64,000 bases of DNA. It comes from Anaerolineales bacterium UBA6055. GTDB taxonomy: Bacteria; Chloroflexota; Anaerolineae; Aggregatilineales; Phototrophicaceae. The translations under genes were made by a program, and so were the position numbers. The DNA lies in NCBI GenBank assembly GCA_002428985.1, contig DIYL01000055.1, positions 324,835 to 388,834 of the forward strand, given 5' to 3'. Every line of letters begins with the position of its first letter. The first letter of the stretch is position 1. Under the pieces are notes generated by a model. That model searched no databases. It saw only the letters and a list, made by a program, of their open reading frames with translations, and was not told the origin of the DNA. Below, one piece after another: positions 44,540 to 54,562 of this stretch.

Positions 44540-46678
44540 CTAAATATTGGTCTTGATGAACTCCGATAGATCGGTTTGGGTATTCGAGTGGAATACTAGG
44601 AGCGCGTTACCGATAACAATTTCAGTGATCGGTTCGAGCTTGACCCAGACATAACCTGTCTTGGACTTGCCATTAACGGTCGATTTCACTCGGTGCTTGC
44701 GATTAGTGAAGTACCAGCCTTGTTTACGCCATACGATTACCGCATGTTGACGCGAAATATTCGGATCATCGCCAAGGTTGATGTCGTTGCCAGATCCACG
44801 TCCAATCGTGATTGTTTTCTTAGTTAGTGGATGCGGTTGTTGGATACCTTGCCGACGAACAGTGACGCGCATAACTTGTGTCGATAGCTCGTACGCATCA
44901 GGGAAGGCAATCAAACGACGAATACGAGCGCGTCCAACCGCACGATAGAGCAAATAGTTAACCAATAATAGGAACAATCCAATCCCAATTGGAATCGCGA
45001 TACTCAATTGCTGTTGCGTTTCTTCTGGAATGTCAATTTCTGGCACAATACTGGCTTCGGGCACAGGTGTCGCAATCGGTGGGTCAATCGAAATCGCAAT
45101 CGGCTCACGCACGGTCGCCTGAATCGGGTCGGTTGGCGAGATACCTGGGACTTCGGCTGAAATCGCAAATACAGTGCCGACGGGCTTATCTGGGAATAGA
45201 CGTAAGACTAAGCCCTGAATATCTGTAATTGTGAAGGTCGCGACCCCATTTGTAAATGGTACAGGATTGGGGTTAATTTGCCGTTGGGCTTCGGGTTCAC
45301 CTGCTGGCGATAGATAAAATTGCGCAGGTGCAATTTCAAACTCGGCAGTTGTATTCAAAATTAGGGTTAATTCGCCCTCAAGATCAATTGTTGCCTCAGG
45401 TACAGTCGTTAGATTCATCGACTGTTGGGCGTAGAGTTGAATGGTGAATGGTGTGGTTGCGAGAACATTTCCGTTGAGGTCGAGTAGTTGTGCGCCGATA
45501 TTATAAAAACCGGGTTGTAGTTGATTGGCATCAAAGCGGTAAACTGCTGAATCATTATCTTGTACAACGTCGTTATTGGCACGGAAAACAATCACATTTT
45601 CATTATCGGCGAGGTCAGATTCAACCGTCACCCCAATATCCAAAACGCCGTTAACTGTCGCTTGTTGGATGTCATCCACAAATGTAATGGAGTGGGTGAG
45701 ACGTTCTAGCGGACAGGTAATGGTATCGAGGAGTGCATCGTTATCAGCGGTGTCGAGCAATAAATCAAATGTCACAAATTCATTACTTGCCGATTGCACA
45801 TTCTGCATGCTGATGTTGATTGTGATTTCGCTGTTGGCGGTCTCGATAAAGTCTTCTAGATAGCCTTCGATAGCGCGTTGGATCGATGCGCGGGTGTTAG
45901 GTAGATCCGTATAGAACCACGAATACCCGCTTGTGCCGGTTGCAATTTCAATTAAATCAGGAATGTCTGGTATATCACGCGTATAATAACCGATGGTATA
46001 AATCTGTAAATCGGCACGATCTGCGGAACTGATGATTTCTTGTACCGAGACTTGGTCGTCGTCCCGTCGTCCCGAGTCAGTCAAAAGTAGGATCACTTGT
46101 CGTCTACCATCGCTGAGGGGGAATTCTTGGATACTCTGGAACAACCCATCATAGACACGGTTGTCCCCATCAAGTGGTAATAGGTCAATCATGTGCTCGT
46201 TGACCAGACGACCTTTGTCGGTATAAAACTGAGTTCGTGGCGAAATTTCTTGACTAAATGTGACTAACGAAACTTCATCGGCAGGTAACAAGCGTGGCAT
46301 CAACTGACTAATTGTCGCACTAACAACATTTTCCACAGGTACCGTATCAGTCACATCTAAAAGAAGAATCATTTGTAACGGTTGGCGATCAGGTACTTGT
46401 GATATAGAGACTTGTGTCGAATTGACTTCAGTCAAAGATGACGCTTCGGTGACCGTCAGGTTGTACCGTTCACGGGCGACAGGCGCACCATCGCGCCCAT
46501 GCAATACCGCTGCTATAGACACGGTATTGGTCTCTTTATTGAACGTACAATTGTACGGATGAAAACTTAGGGTCTGGGTTATGTCGATGGTCTCTTGTGC
46601 CATCACACCACTGATAGACCAACACAGTATCAATAATACTCCGATAATCGGGTTTATATGTTGGCGCACTTGTCTCAT
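44540..46678 (-). CDS. Membrane protein with VWA and cytoplasmic FHA domains
   Basis: About 712 residues from ATG 46678 (GGAG 9 nt upstream), which opens a signal peptide (INPIIGVLLILCWSISGVMA); ATG 46717 is the alternative. External part: VWA domain (about 75-280) with MIDAS-like ILLLDVTDTV and VILLLTDSGRRDD, then Ig-like domains. One helix (about 575-598) crosses the membrane. The C-terminal cytoplasmic FHA domain has GRGSGNDI, ISRQHAVI and VNGKS, the pThr-peptide binding set. It pairs with the PP2C phosphatase gene upstream and probably relays an outside signal to phosphoproteins. Confidence 0.83.
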   Translation of the reverse strand: MRQVRQHINPIIGVLLILCWSISGVMAQETIDITQTLSFHPYNCTFNKETNTVSIAAVLHGRDGAPVARERYNLTVTEASSLTEVNSTQVSISQVPDRQPLQMILLLDVTDTVPVENVVSATISQLMPRLLPADEVSLVTFSQEISPRTQFYTDKGRLVNEHMIDLLPLDGDNRVYDGLFQSIQEFPLSDGRRQVILLLTDSGRRDDDQVSVQEIISSADRADLQIYTIGYYTRDIPDIPDLIEIATGTSGYSWFYTDLPNTRASIQRAIEGYLEDFIETANSEITINISMQNVQSASNEFVTFDLLLDTADNDALLDTITCPLERLTHSITFVDDIQQATVNGVLDIGVTVESDLADNENVIVFRANNDVVQDNDSAVYRFDANQLQPGFYNIGAQLLDLNGNVLATTPFTIQLYAQQSMNLTTVPEATIDLEGELTLILNTTAEFEIAPAQFYLSPAGEPEAQRQINPNPVPFTNGVATFTITDIQGLVLRLFPDKPVGTVFAISAEVPGISPTDPIQATVREPIAISIDPPIATPVPEASIVPEIDIPEETQQQLSIAIPIGIGLFLLLVNYLLYRAVGRARIRRLIAFPDAYELSTQVMRVTVRRQGIQQPHPLTKKTITIGRGSGNDINLGDDPNISRQHAVIVWRKQGWYFTNRKHRVKSTVNGKSKTGYVWVKLEPITEIVIGNALLVFHSNTQTDLSEFIKTNI

Positions 46679-46723
46679 CTCAATCTTCTCCATCACAAGC
46701 AAATGTCTATAATCCATCCAACC

Positions 46724-48721
46724 TTATGCTCTTAGCGTACTGGTTGGTGGAATCTGTGTCGCAGTCGGTCCCTGTGTTGCAGGTATCGTCGGGAACGGTG
46801 TCGGTGAAATAAAAGGTGTTGGCGTAAACGATGCTGTTGGTACGAGCGTTGGTGTCATAGTCATAGTTGGCTGTATAGGAATGGGTGTTTCGGTCACGTC
46901 AGGTTCTAATGTAATAACGTCAGTTGGCTCGATAGGCGCAGTCGTTACTGTTACATCTATGTTTAATGTTGGCTCTGTTGTCGGCTCAATTGGTGGGCTT
47001 GTCGCTTCTACCCGTGGTGTACTGCTCGGTTGAATGATAATCTCCGTCGCAACTGCATCCGTTGCTGGCGCATCAACTGTTTCAACAATCGCGGCTGTAT
47101 TTGGGGTTGGGTTGCCACCGTTGATTAACTGCGGGATTCCCCACCATACAAATGCACAGACGAGCAACGTCATAATAGTAGACATACACCCGACTTGATT
47201 TGGGACTTCGTACTGTGTACTCATCTCTTGTGGACGCGATAAATCGAGCTTCCAATTCTTCCCACCGATAAACACACGATCTGACCCAACCGCACGCCAG
47301 ATGTCTTGCTCAAAGGCTTGTTCCATAACATTAACTAGAATAACACTCGCGTTATCTGTATTTTCGCGTTCGTTCGCAATGCGAATAAGCGTATCGGGTG
47401 CGTCATCAATGCTTTCTGTGATGAGTATCTGATAGATTTCATCATTACTGACTTGATGGGTAACACCATCGGTAATCATCAATAATTTATCACCGGGTTG
47501 GACTGCCATCGTAATGATCTGCGGGTCAATTGCATCGCGCTTACCGATCGCCCGCACCAGCACATCACGCATCGGCAAAAATTCATCAGGGATATGCTCG
47601 TATTTTGTGGTGCGCTCTACAGGATGGCTTTCACGATGGTCGTCGGTTAATTGGTTTAGCTGTGTCCCACGTAGATGATAAACCCGTGAATCACCAACGT
47701 GAGCGATATACGCTGTCCACTCGCGGATGACAACGGTTGTTAGGGTTGTACCAGCTGGATATGGTGAGCGTTCGACAAATTTACGGACTTCAGCGTTTGT
47801 ATGTTGGAACGCCTTGCGCAGGATGCTAATCCATGAAAGGTTGAATTTGATGTTCTTTTGGAAAGTCTTGAGCAAGTATTTAACAGAGTACTCACTGACA
47901 ATATCACCTGCATAGCCACCGCCGACACCATCAGCAACCGTAAACATATACGCATCATCATGTTGATAGATACCGATCGCATCTTGGTTATCATCACGTA
48001 CCGGTCCGACATTGGTCACCCAAGCGGCATCAACCCGCGTTTTGACCGGTAATGATTCATACTTGAACATATCCACAATATACGGAACACCTGCGACCGT
48101 CACAACAGATTCATCATGAACAGGAAGGCTAATATTTTGCGTTAGCTCTGTTCCATCGACTGTGATGTCAGCTTCACCACGTTCATACGTTACAGCAACA
48201 TTGGATCCATATACTGCTTGGTCAACAATGGTGTACGACAAGCGGACTGAATGATCTTCATCAATTTCAATGAACATCTCTGTCCATGACCGATCAATTT
48301 TTTGCCCGATATGTGCAACTTTACGCGCTTTGGTCACATCATTAATCAAGTGAATTTGTGAGAACTGAGCTTGTTGTTGCAGTGGTTTAAGTTTGCGTCC
48401 ACCACCAAGGCGTCGTGCTTTGCGCCCCGATAGTTCGCCAAACTCGCCCTCACCATCAATGCTCGCACCACTACCATCCCGTTTCTTGGGTGGTCCGATG
48501 CCGAGACGCTTGCGCATACTTTCAGGAATAATTGCGTTCCCAATTGCAGCAAAACGTTGCCGGAACGAACTAAAATATTGTGTTAACGCCCCGAATTGAT
48601 TTTTGATCGCCTGTCCGGGACGCATGTATACCCGCAACTGCATCCAAAGGGATGTGAATGGTCCGGCGAGCATGCGGAAGCGCATGATGATGTTTTGAAT
48701 AAACTGCTGAATGAATAACAT
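46724..48721 (-). CDS. PP2C-family Ser/Thr phosphatase with membrane helix and external Thr/Pro tail
   Basis: 665 residues. A basic N-terminal region (about 1-215) precedes a PP2C domain (about 235-480) with the metal ligands in VRDDNQDAIG, VADGVGGGYAG, VGDSRVY and NTDNASV. A helix near 525-545 crosses the membrane and about 120 Thr/Pro-rich residues with TPTP units lie outside. It should dephosphorylate targets of a Hanks-type kinase. No such kinase is in the window. The VWA/FHA gene follows closely, and two FHA proteins (the other in the injection-system operon) are plausible readers of the same phosphorylation. Confidence 0.87.
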   Translation of the reverse strand: MLFIQQFIQNIIMRFRMLAGPFTSLWMQLRVYMRPGQAIKNQFGALTQYFSSFRQRFAAIGNAIIPESMRKRLGIGPPKKRDGSGASIDGEGEFGELSGRKARRLGGGRKLKPLQQQAQFSQIHLINDVTKARKVAHIGQKIDRSWTEMFIEIDEDHSVRLSYTIVDQAVYGSNVAVTYERGEADITVDGTELTQNISLPVHDESVVTVAGVPYIVDMFKYESLPVKTRVDAAWVTNVGPVRDDNQDAIGIYQHDDAYMFTVADGVGGGYAGDIVSEYSVKYLLKTFQKNIKFNLSWISILRKAFQHTNAEVRKFVERSPYPAGTTLTTVVIREWTAYIAHVGDSRVYHLRGTQLNQLTDDHRESHPVERTTKYEHIPDEFLPMRDVLVRAIGKRDAIDPQIITMAVQPGDKLLMITDGVTHQVSNDEIYQILITESIDDAPDTLIRIANERENTDNASVILVNVMEQAFEQDIWRAVGSDRVFIGGKNWKLDLSRPQEMSTQYEVPNQVGCMSTIMTLLVCAFVWWGIPQLINGGNPTPNTAAIVETVDAPATDAVATEIIIQPSSTPRVEATSPPIEPTTEPTLNIDVTVTTAPIEPTDVITLEPDVTETPIPIQPTMTMTPTLVPTASFTPTPFISPTPFPTIPATQGPTATQIPPTSTLRA

Positions 48722-48990
48722 AGGCGATTCACTGGTTGCTTTCAGTTAATTACATGTACAACTATAACACCACTCAAGAAATTTTACCGCTTATTCCGAT
48801 ATAGGAAATGGAAATGGTTAGAAAAATACTTCAATCCTTGTATTATAACGCATCCACATCGTTATACTACGCCATACTATCTTTATTATATAGCCGGATT
48901 CCACATTCAACTAAAAAATTTTTTACGGTTGCTCAAGATGTCGAAATCGCATATGCTTTTTGCAGAACTAAACCATGAATTGAGAATACG

Positions 48991-50376
48991 ATGACCGATT
49001 TCAACCGCCCAACCTATCATTATCTGCCTGCAAAAAATTGGATGAATGATCCAAATGGTGTGATCCAATGGAAGGGGCGTTATCATCTGTTTTATCAGTA
49101 CAATCCGCACGGCGCGAACCATGCCAATATGCACTGGGGACATGCCGTTAGCGACGATATGGCACATTGGGAAGAATTACCGATTGCAATCAGCCCAACC
49201 CCTGATGCACCAGATCGCGGTGGAATCTTCTCGGGTTGTATTGTCGATGATGAGGGAACGCCACGCGCATTTTATACAGGGGTGAATGAGGATTATTCGA
49301 TTCAAACGCAATGCATCGCAACAGGTAGTAATGACCTTGTGACATGGGAAACATATGCTGATAATCCACTCATTCCAGCACCACCTGTTGAAATGGGGCA
49401 AACTCGCGATTTTCGCGATCCGTTTGTCTGGCGTGCGGATGATGGATGGTACATGGTCGTTGGAAGCAGGATTGAGGGTGTGGGTGGTGCTATCTTGCTC
49501 TATCGCTCGGATAACCTTACCGATTGGATATACTTGAACCCAATTTATATTGGTGAAGCAGCACGCACAGGCATTATGTTTGAATGTCCGAATTTCTTCA
49601 AACTTGATGATAAATGGGTGTTGTTGATTTCATCGCATATCGGGCATACAACCGGCACAGTCTTATATTTCGTCGGTGATTTTGTGGATCACAAATTTAT
49701 TCCACAAGTAGAAGGGGTGCTTGATAGTGGCTATCACTATGCTTCACTATCACATGAAGATGAAAAAGGGCGACGCATTTTGTGGGCATGGTTGCGTGAG
49801 GGGCGCACAGTAGATCAAGACATTAAAGCGGGTTGGTCGGGCATACAGGCAATCCCACGCATTTTATCATTAGATAGTCAAAATCGGTTGCTCATGACCC
49901 CTGTGCCAGAAGTCGAGATCCTGCGTGGTCAACACCATCACTTTTCGGCGCAATCTCTGACTGACAAACAGCTATCTGTTAGTGGTTTATCCTTAGATAT
50001 TTCAGCTACATTCGCGATAAATGATAGCGCAGATATATATGGTATGCGCGTTGCGTGTTCGCCAGATGGCAAACATGGGGTGACAATTGTCTATGATCGC
50101 CGTATAGAGACACTACAAGTGCAGCGTGTGTATGCGCAAAGTGATGCTGAACATGACGATTATATACAGGGTTTACCCCATCATCTTGAAGGTGATGAAC
50201 AACTTGAGTTGCGGATTTTACTGGATGGCTCTGCGATTGAAGTCATTGCCAATCATCGTACTAGTGTCACCAGTCGCTATTATCCGGCACAATCCGATCA
50301 TCATCATGTACAAGTGATCAATCCAACGGTTATTGCATCATTGGACATCTGGGAGATGCAGTCAATCTGGGATTAA
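48991..50376 (+). CDS. Glycoside hydrolase family 32 (invertase/fructan hydrolase type)
   Basis: 461 residues: five-bladed propeller (about 1-310) plus C-terminal beta-sandwich. The catalytic set is complete: nucleophile D20 in NWMNDPNG, D143 of the RDP motif (FRDPFVW) and the acid/base E198 in FECPNFF. There is no signal peptide, so it hydrolyses sucrose, sucrose-6-phosphate or short fructans in the cytoplasm. It stands alone on the plus strand with no sugar transporter beside it. The 269-bp upstream gap (48722-48990) shows nothing I can support. Confidence 0.92.
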   Translation: MTDFNRPTYHYLPAKNWMNDPNGVIQWKGRYHLFYQYNPHGANHANMHWGHAVSDDMAHWEELPIAISPTPDAPDRGGIFSGCIVDDEGTPRAFYTGVNEDYSIQTQCIATGSNDLVTWETYADNPLIPAPPVEMGQTRDFRDPFVWRADDGWYMVVGSRIEGVGGAILLYRSDNLTDWIYLNPIYIGEAARTGIMFECPNFFKLDDKWVLLISSHIGHTTGTVLYFVGDFVDHKFIPQVEGVLDSGYHYASLSHEDEKGRRILWAWLREGRTVDQDIKAGWSGIQAIPRILSLDSQNRLLMTPVPEVEILRGQHHHFSAQSLTDKQLSVSGLSLDISATFAINDSADIYGMRVACSPDGKHGVTIVYDRRIETLQVQRVYAQSDAEHDDYIQGLPHHLEGDEQLELRILLDGSAIEVIANHRTSVTSRYYPAQSDHHHVQVINPTVIASLDIWEMQSIWD

Positions 50377-51405
50377 TTATTCGAATCCGCCCGCCACATA
50401 GATTGACCCCACAATTTGATCTAGCTCGGCTAGTGATGGTTGCCAATCATCAGCTCCGAGTGTATTAAGTGACTCAGTCGCTTGACGAATATATTCGATA
50501 TAATTCTTGCCCCAATCAGTCACGAGGTTCGGGGCGTTTTCTGCGCCGATCAAAATCTCCGCTGTGACAGGATACTGGAACGTGACTAGATAGTTTCCAT
50601 CGGTTGTTAACCCGACGAAACTATAAAATACCCCCTCATTTGTTACGGGCAATAAATCTTGAGCATACATCGTAACAAATGCGATGCCTCGTCCATTTGT
50701 CATATCGACGTAGTGGGGTGAAACAATGATAACCCGTCGCGCCCCAACGAGAAACGGATTCGCAGGGAATGCTATGTCGGCAACTGGAACATTGGGATCA
50801 ACCGTTTCTAATAACAAACTCTCAAATTCGGATGTTGTGTCGAGGAGCATTGTCAAATCCTCAATCGTATCTTGAGCGCGCTCAGCGAACCGACCTTCAA
50901 ACTCTGCTACTGGTGCGACGATTAGGCGCGGGCTACGAAAGCCAATCACCTCCGCTTCAATATCACCAATAATACGAATAGGGCGTGTACCTCCCATGGC
51001 TTCAATTTCATCTTCTACATTCAACGCGATACCCTCTGCCAGTTCCTCTGGAATCATTAAACTGACAAACTCATCCTCATATAATTCGCCTATGAGCGGT
51101 TGCGTCCAATACTCATCTGCTGTTGCTTCAACTGTCCAACCGATCAACTCCCCCGATTGTATCTGGACCCATACAAATTGCTCATCGCATACTGGGCCAG
51201 CTAATACGGTAAAGTCTTCACCACCTGCGATGCGTCCAACCGACTCGGCTGTTGTGGTCGGTTCTGCACGGACATTATTTGCACTGCCCGGCGTAATACG
51301 CCCCATGTCTCCGATGATTATTCGCGAGGATTTTACACATGTATCCTGAGCATAGGTTGAGATAGTAAACAAGCTGAGAAGCAATATTACTTTGACGAAT
51401 CGCAT
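50377..51405 (-). CDS. Secreted SH3-domain protein
   Basis: 342 residues with a signal peptide (RFVKVILLLSLFTISTYAQ) and AAGGA before the start. A bacterial SH3 domain (about 40-105, SANNVRAEPTTTAESVGRI) is followed by about 230 residues of unrecognised alpha/beta sequence. Probably attached to or acting on the cell envelope. It is convergent with the GH32 gene with no spacer. Confidence 0.7.
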   Translation of the reverse strand: MRFVKVILLLSLFTISTYAQDTCVKSSRIIIGDMGRITPGSANNVRAEPTTTAESVGRIAGGEDFTVLAGPVCDEQFVWVQIQSGELIGWTVEATADEYWTQPLIGELYEDEFVSLMIPEELAEGIALNVEDEIEAMGGTRPIRIIGDIEAEVIGFRSPRLIVAPVAEFEGRFAERAQDTIEDLTMLLDTTSEFESLLLETVDPNVPVADIAFPANPFLVGARRVIIVSPHYVDMTNGRGIAFVTMYAQDLLPVTNEGVFYSFVGLTTDGNYLVTFQYPVTAEILIGAENAPNLVTDWGKNYIEYIRQATESLNTLGADDWQPSLAELDQIVGSIYVAGGFE

Positions 51406-51416
51406 AGTGATGATCC

Positions 51417-52031
51417 TTAGATTTTATCCAGGTATTCGAGGTGTTCCGGCAAGGGTGGGAGATCAACAGTTTCAACTTCGTGATTAATATATTCATCATA
51501 AGTTGCCTGATACCCACGCCAACGGGCGATTGGTGCAAGGACACTAAATAACGCCTTTTGGATAGCCGGGGGCGGACTCATAAACTGAACTGTATCGGCA
51601 AACTCCGTTGCGATCAGAGACATTTGTAGTAGATTGGGTGTACCTTTGCTGTCCGTTTTACCATCTTGAGCCAGCCCAAATAATGTATTGACCATCAACT
51701 CAAAGCGGTCTGCTGGCATAATTTCAACAATGACACGTGCTTCATCGTCACCTGCGTTCCACCAATCATGTGGAATACCACGGGGTAACTCAATCACATC
51801 ACCACCCGATGCAACACCTTCCACACTATCCAGTTTGTAGCCGATTGTGCCGTATACAACCGTAAATCGCTCATCAATATTGGGATGAAGATGCTCACCG
51901 ACTACTGCGCCGCCGGGTTTAATCCGCGAATCAGAAACCAAACGGTTATCCGGTGTGTCGTCTGTACCCAAGCGAACAACCCCGTGCTCCCCTGTAACCG
52001 GATTATTGAATGCATCACCGCGTTTGGACAT
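51417..52031 (-). CDS. Cupin-domain protein
   Basis: 204 residues with GAGGTG before the start. The first 110 residues form a cupin barrel: motif 1 GEHLHPNIDERFTVVYGTIG and motif 2 around LPRGIPHDWWNAGDD. The His/Glu metal ligands of motif 1 are intact. The C-terminal part is helical and unassigned. It could be a dioxygenase, isomerase or sugar-binding regulator-like protein. It lies 11 bp upstream of the SH3 gene. Confidence 0.82.
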   Translation of the reverse strand: MSKRGDAFNNPVTGEHGVVRLGTDDTPDNRLVSDSRIKPGGAVVGEHLHPNIDERFTVVYGTIGYKLDSVEGVASGGDVIELPRGIPHDWWNAGDDEARVIVEIMPADRFELMVNTLFGLAQDGKTDSKGTPNLLQMSLIATEFADTVQFMSPPPAIQKALFSVLAPIARWRGYQATYDEYINHEVETVDLPPLPEHLEYLDKI

Positions 52032-52128
52032 TTATTCACCTCGTTTTGATAGTTGTCGATGTATGATCACATTATGCCATGTGGTGTGGCACTTCATAGA
52101 GGATTATTTGAACAGATTGAATTTATTA

Positions 52129-52725
52129 CTAAACCAACCGACAACCGGACATGACCAAATATTTCATGTTTCCGTCTTTATCGGTAAAAGGTGTATACAG
52201 ATGGTTTGTTTCATGTCCGAATGGACTATGCCAATCAAGTTTTTGACTGTCGGTTATTTCTTGAATTGTATTTGTCATAAAATACCCCGATGTATGCACA
52301 CTATGTATATTAGGATATTGAGTGACAGGACGTTTCGTTTTTGGGTTAAATTCGAGTATATGGAAGATATGAGTATCGAGGTTGTAAATTAAATCACGCG
52401 TATTTTCATAATAGGATGTAGCAAATTCTCCATGCAATTGCATCTCAATAATTGCATACTTTATGACTCGTGGATTTGGTTCGGAAAACTCTACATTCAT
52501 TACTGATCGACTTCGTTCTCTCTCATCAAGCGTACGTAGGCGGGTTTCGCTATAAAACCTATAAACCTTTTGGTTTGACATGATGAATACATTATGAATA
52601 TAGTTCAGAGCTGTATGCCAATTTAGAAAGATACGATTATAGCGAAATGATTCAAACGTCTCGTTGGCAGGGTCTTTGCTAGGGTACATTACAAGGTAAA
52701 CAGAGTCTGTAGATTTTCTCATCAT
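52129..52725 (-). CDS. Hypothetical protein
   Basis: A 198-residue soluble protein, AAAGGG before the start (two adjacent ATG codons). It is rich in aromatic residues and predicted beta strands (VYRFYSETRLRTLDERERS, DLIYNLDTHIFHILEFN). No family was recognised and there are no signal or membrane segments. It lies 20 bp behind the RNA-ligase-like gene and is likely in one transcript with it. Confidence 0.55.
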   Translation of the reverse strand: MMRKSTDSVYLVMYPSKDPANETFESFRYNRIFLNWHTALNYIHNVFIMSNQKVYRFYSETRLRTLDERERSRSVMNVEFSEPNPRVIKYAIIEMQLHGEFATSYYENTRDLIYNLDTHIFHILEFNPKTKRPVTQYPNIHSVHTSGYFMTNTIQEITDSQKLDWHSPFGHETNHLYTPFTDKDGNMKYLVMSGCRLV

Positions 52726-52745
52726 TTGCCCTTTGAATGGTTATT

Positions 52746-53273
52746 TTAGTGCGAAATCTCAACTGACCATGTCGTTTCTAGTGTCTGATTATCGACAATC
52801 GCAAGGCGGTCGATAATAGTATTGATAGGTAGCGGGAATTGTCGGCATACATCAAGCGCAGATGATACATCCGTTTCAGGAATATCAAGTGCTAGTGTGC
52901 AATGGGGGATCCAATGCGCAGGAATCATCAATCCGTCGTTTTGTAGATATTGACTATATTCTTGATATAACATGCGATGGGTTGAGTAGAGAGCATCTGT
53001 TATCGTCACGCCGAGGAAAATAACTTGCCTTGGTGCAGTAAATACCCCATAAAATGGCATATTCACAGGAATCGGTTTCATATCGTGTACAAGATTTTCT
53101 AAATGATCCTGTAGAGTCTGTTGATGTTCCTTGTGGACAATTGCCATTGATATATGCGGATTGACCGTTTGGTGTTTGATGTCACCCGATAGATTTTGTT
53201 GAGATAGAGTAGACCAAATTGTTTCAACTGTCTCGCGTCCATCATCCGCTAAAAATCCCAATAATACGCGCAT
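52746..53273 (-). CDS. 2'-5' RNA ligase/cyclic phosphodiesterase-like protein
   Basis: 175 residues from ATG 53273 (GGGGG upstream). The 2H phosphoesterase hallmark is present: two H-h-S/T-h motifs, PHISMAI (about residue 55) and PHCTLAL (about residue 134), spaced as in the YjcG/LigT group. Such enzymes open 2',3'-cyclic phosphates or join 2'-5' RNA ends. Its start is 5 bp after the CHAP-protein stop, so the two are translationally coupled. Confidence 0.8.
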   Translation of the reverse strand: MRVLLGFLADDGRETVETIWSTLSQQNLSGDIKHQTVNPHISMAIVHKEHQQTLQDHLENLVHDMKPIPVNMPFYGVFTAPRQVIFLGVTITDALYSTHRMLYQEYSQYLQNDGLMIPAHWIPHCTLALDIPETDVSSALDVCRQFPLPINTIIDRLAIVDNQTLETTWSVEISH

Positions 53274-53277
53274 TATC

Positions 53278-54402
53278 TTATGCCCCCGTATGCCACGGGA
53301 AGTATAGGTAACGCATGTCGTCGCCACTGGTTTGCGAGGTTAAATCTTGTAAGCGCACGGGTTCATCGGGGTTGAGGTTATCCGTCACCCAAACTGTATC
53401 GCCCTGTATACTCTCTACATATAGCACATGTCCATATTGATCATCCGCATAGGGGTGTGATGGGTCGAGTTGTAAGACTGAGCCTTCTAAGGGTGTATCG
53501 CCCCATGAAATGCCATATTGGGGTAATTGCATCGCCGCATCATCCCAAAGAAGTGCATCCCGTGGAACACCGTTGGGCAATGGCATCTTATCAACAATAT
53601 GATTCACACACCCATAGGTGCTATCTTGCATCCACTGCGGATTTTGCGCGCCTTCTAATTCGACAATGGCTTCGATTTCTGCACCGACTGCTGGTGTAAC
53701 GCGGTCAAGCCGTTCTGTCAGATTTGTTACATCCGATTGTAATCCGTTGATCTCGGTTTCTAAATCAGCAATCTGCATATCCAGCGCGTCAAGTTGTCCT
53801 TGCATTGCCATCACACGAGGTTGTGTATCAACTGGAGTTGTCGCATCAAAGCTTAACATCCGATTTTTGAGGGCGGTCATGTCTTCGCTGAGTGTTGTGC
53901 GTTGTGTGATGAGTATGGTTAAAGCACTCGATTTATCATTGAGGTTACTCTGAGCCGTTGTTAGTTCCTCGTAGACGTGACGATTGCGTGATGAAACATA
54001 TTCACTCAATGTCATTTTTTGTAAACCGGATGACGACATCTCGGTATGGTTAGAACGCAATATCTCAGCTACATTCGGTCTACCCGTAAATTTCACGCGG
54101 GTCGGAGCGTAAAAATGCACCACATGAATCCCACCCATTTGTCCATCAACAGCCGTAGTAATGTCATCGGCTGCCATCGATAGATTATCAGCAAACCCTT
54201 GAATTTTGGCAGGCATTGCCGCAATATTTGCCTTATGCGACTGATATAAGACAATATTCTCAGAAAGTGGGAGCGCATCCATTAATGATTGGTCGACAAT
54301 CGGGACGACGCTATCTACCGCCACTTGCAGACGAAATGCAGATTGTTTGAGACGTTCGGCTGCGTTGCGGAGTTCAGTTATGCGGACAGAGACTTCGGAC
54401 AT
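53278..54402 (-). CDS. Coiled-coil protein with C-terminal CHAP-type peptidase domain
   Basis: 374 residues and no signal peptide. Residues 1-90 are helical and resemble small helical secretion domains; about 145-245 is a strong coiled coil (LDALDMQIADLETEINGLQS). The C-terminal domain (about 250-372) fits the CHAP amidase fold: C265 in STYGCVNHI, H325 in YGHVLYVES and N342 in VTDNLN. CHAP enzymes cut peptidoglycan or other peptide amides. With no Sec signal and an injection-system operon 2 kb away, it is a candidate effector, though this is only inference. Confidence 0.7.
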   Translation of the reverse strand: MSEVSVRITELRNAAERLKQSAFRLQVAVDSVVPIVDQSLMDALPLSENIVLYQSHKANIAAMPAKIQGFADNLSMAADDITTAVDGQMGGIHVVHFYAPTRVKFTGRPNVAEILRSNHTEMSSSGLQKMTLSEYVSSRNRHVYEELTTAQSNLNDKSSALTILITQRTTLSEDMTALKNRMLSFDATTPVDTQPRVMAMQGQLDALDMQIADLETEINGLQSDVTNLTERLDRVTPAVGAEIEAIVELEGAQNPQWMQDSTYGCVNHIVDKMPLPNGVPRDALLWDDAAMQLPQYGISWGDTPLEGSVLQLDPSHPYADDQYGHVLYVESIQGDTVWVTDNLNPDEPVRLQDLTSQTSGDDMRYLYFPWHTGA

Positions 54403-54514
54403 TGGTTAAACTTTCATATCGGCTCGTTTGTTAGTTTAATGATACTCACAAAATTGATAACCACAAAATCGAAGCCAGCAACTATAAAGTATAGAAGGAT
54501 TAGAATTAACTTGA

Positions 54515-54548
54515 GAGTCAGCTTTGCAATGCTCACAAAGGCTGACTC
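54515..54548 (-). terminator. Terminator downstream of the SDR at 54563
   Basis: GAGTCAGC/GCTGACTC plus CAAAG/TTTG form a 12-bp stem with a one-base bulge and a 9-nt loop, 15 bp after the SDR stop. The U-tract is weak. Confidence 0.5.
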
Positions 54549-54562
54549 AGTATGTTCAGGTG

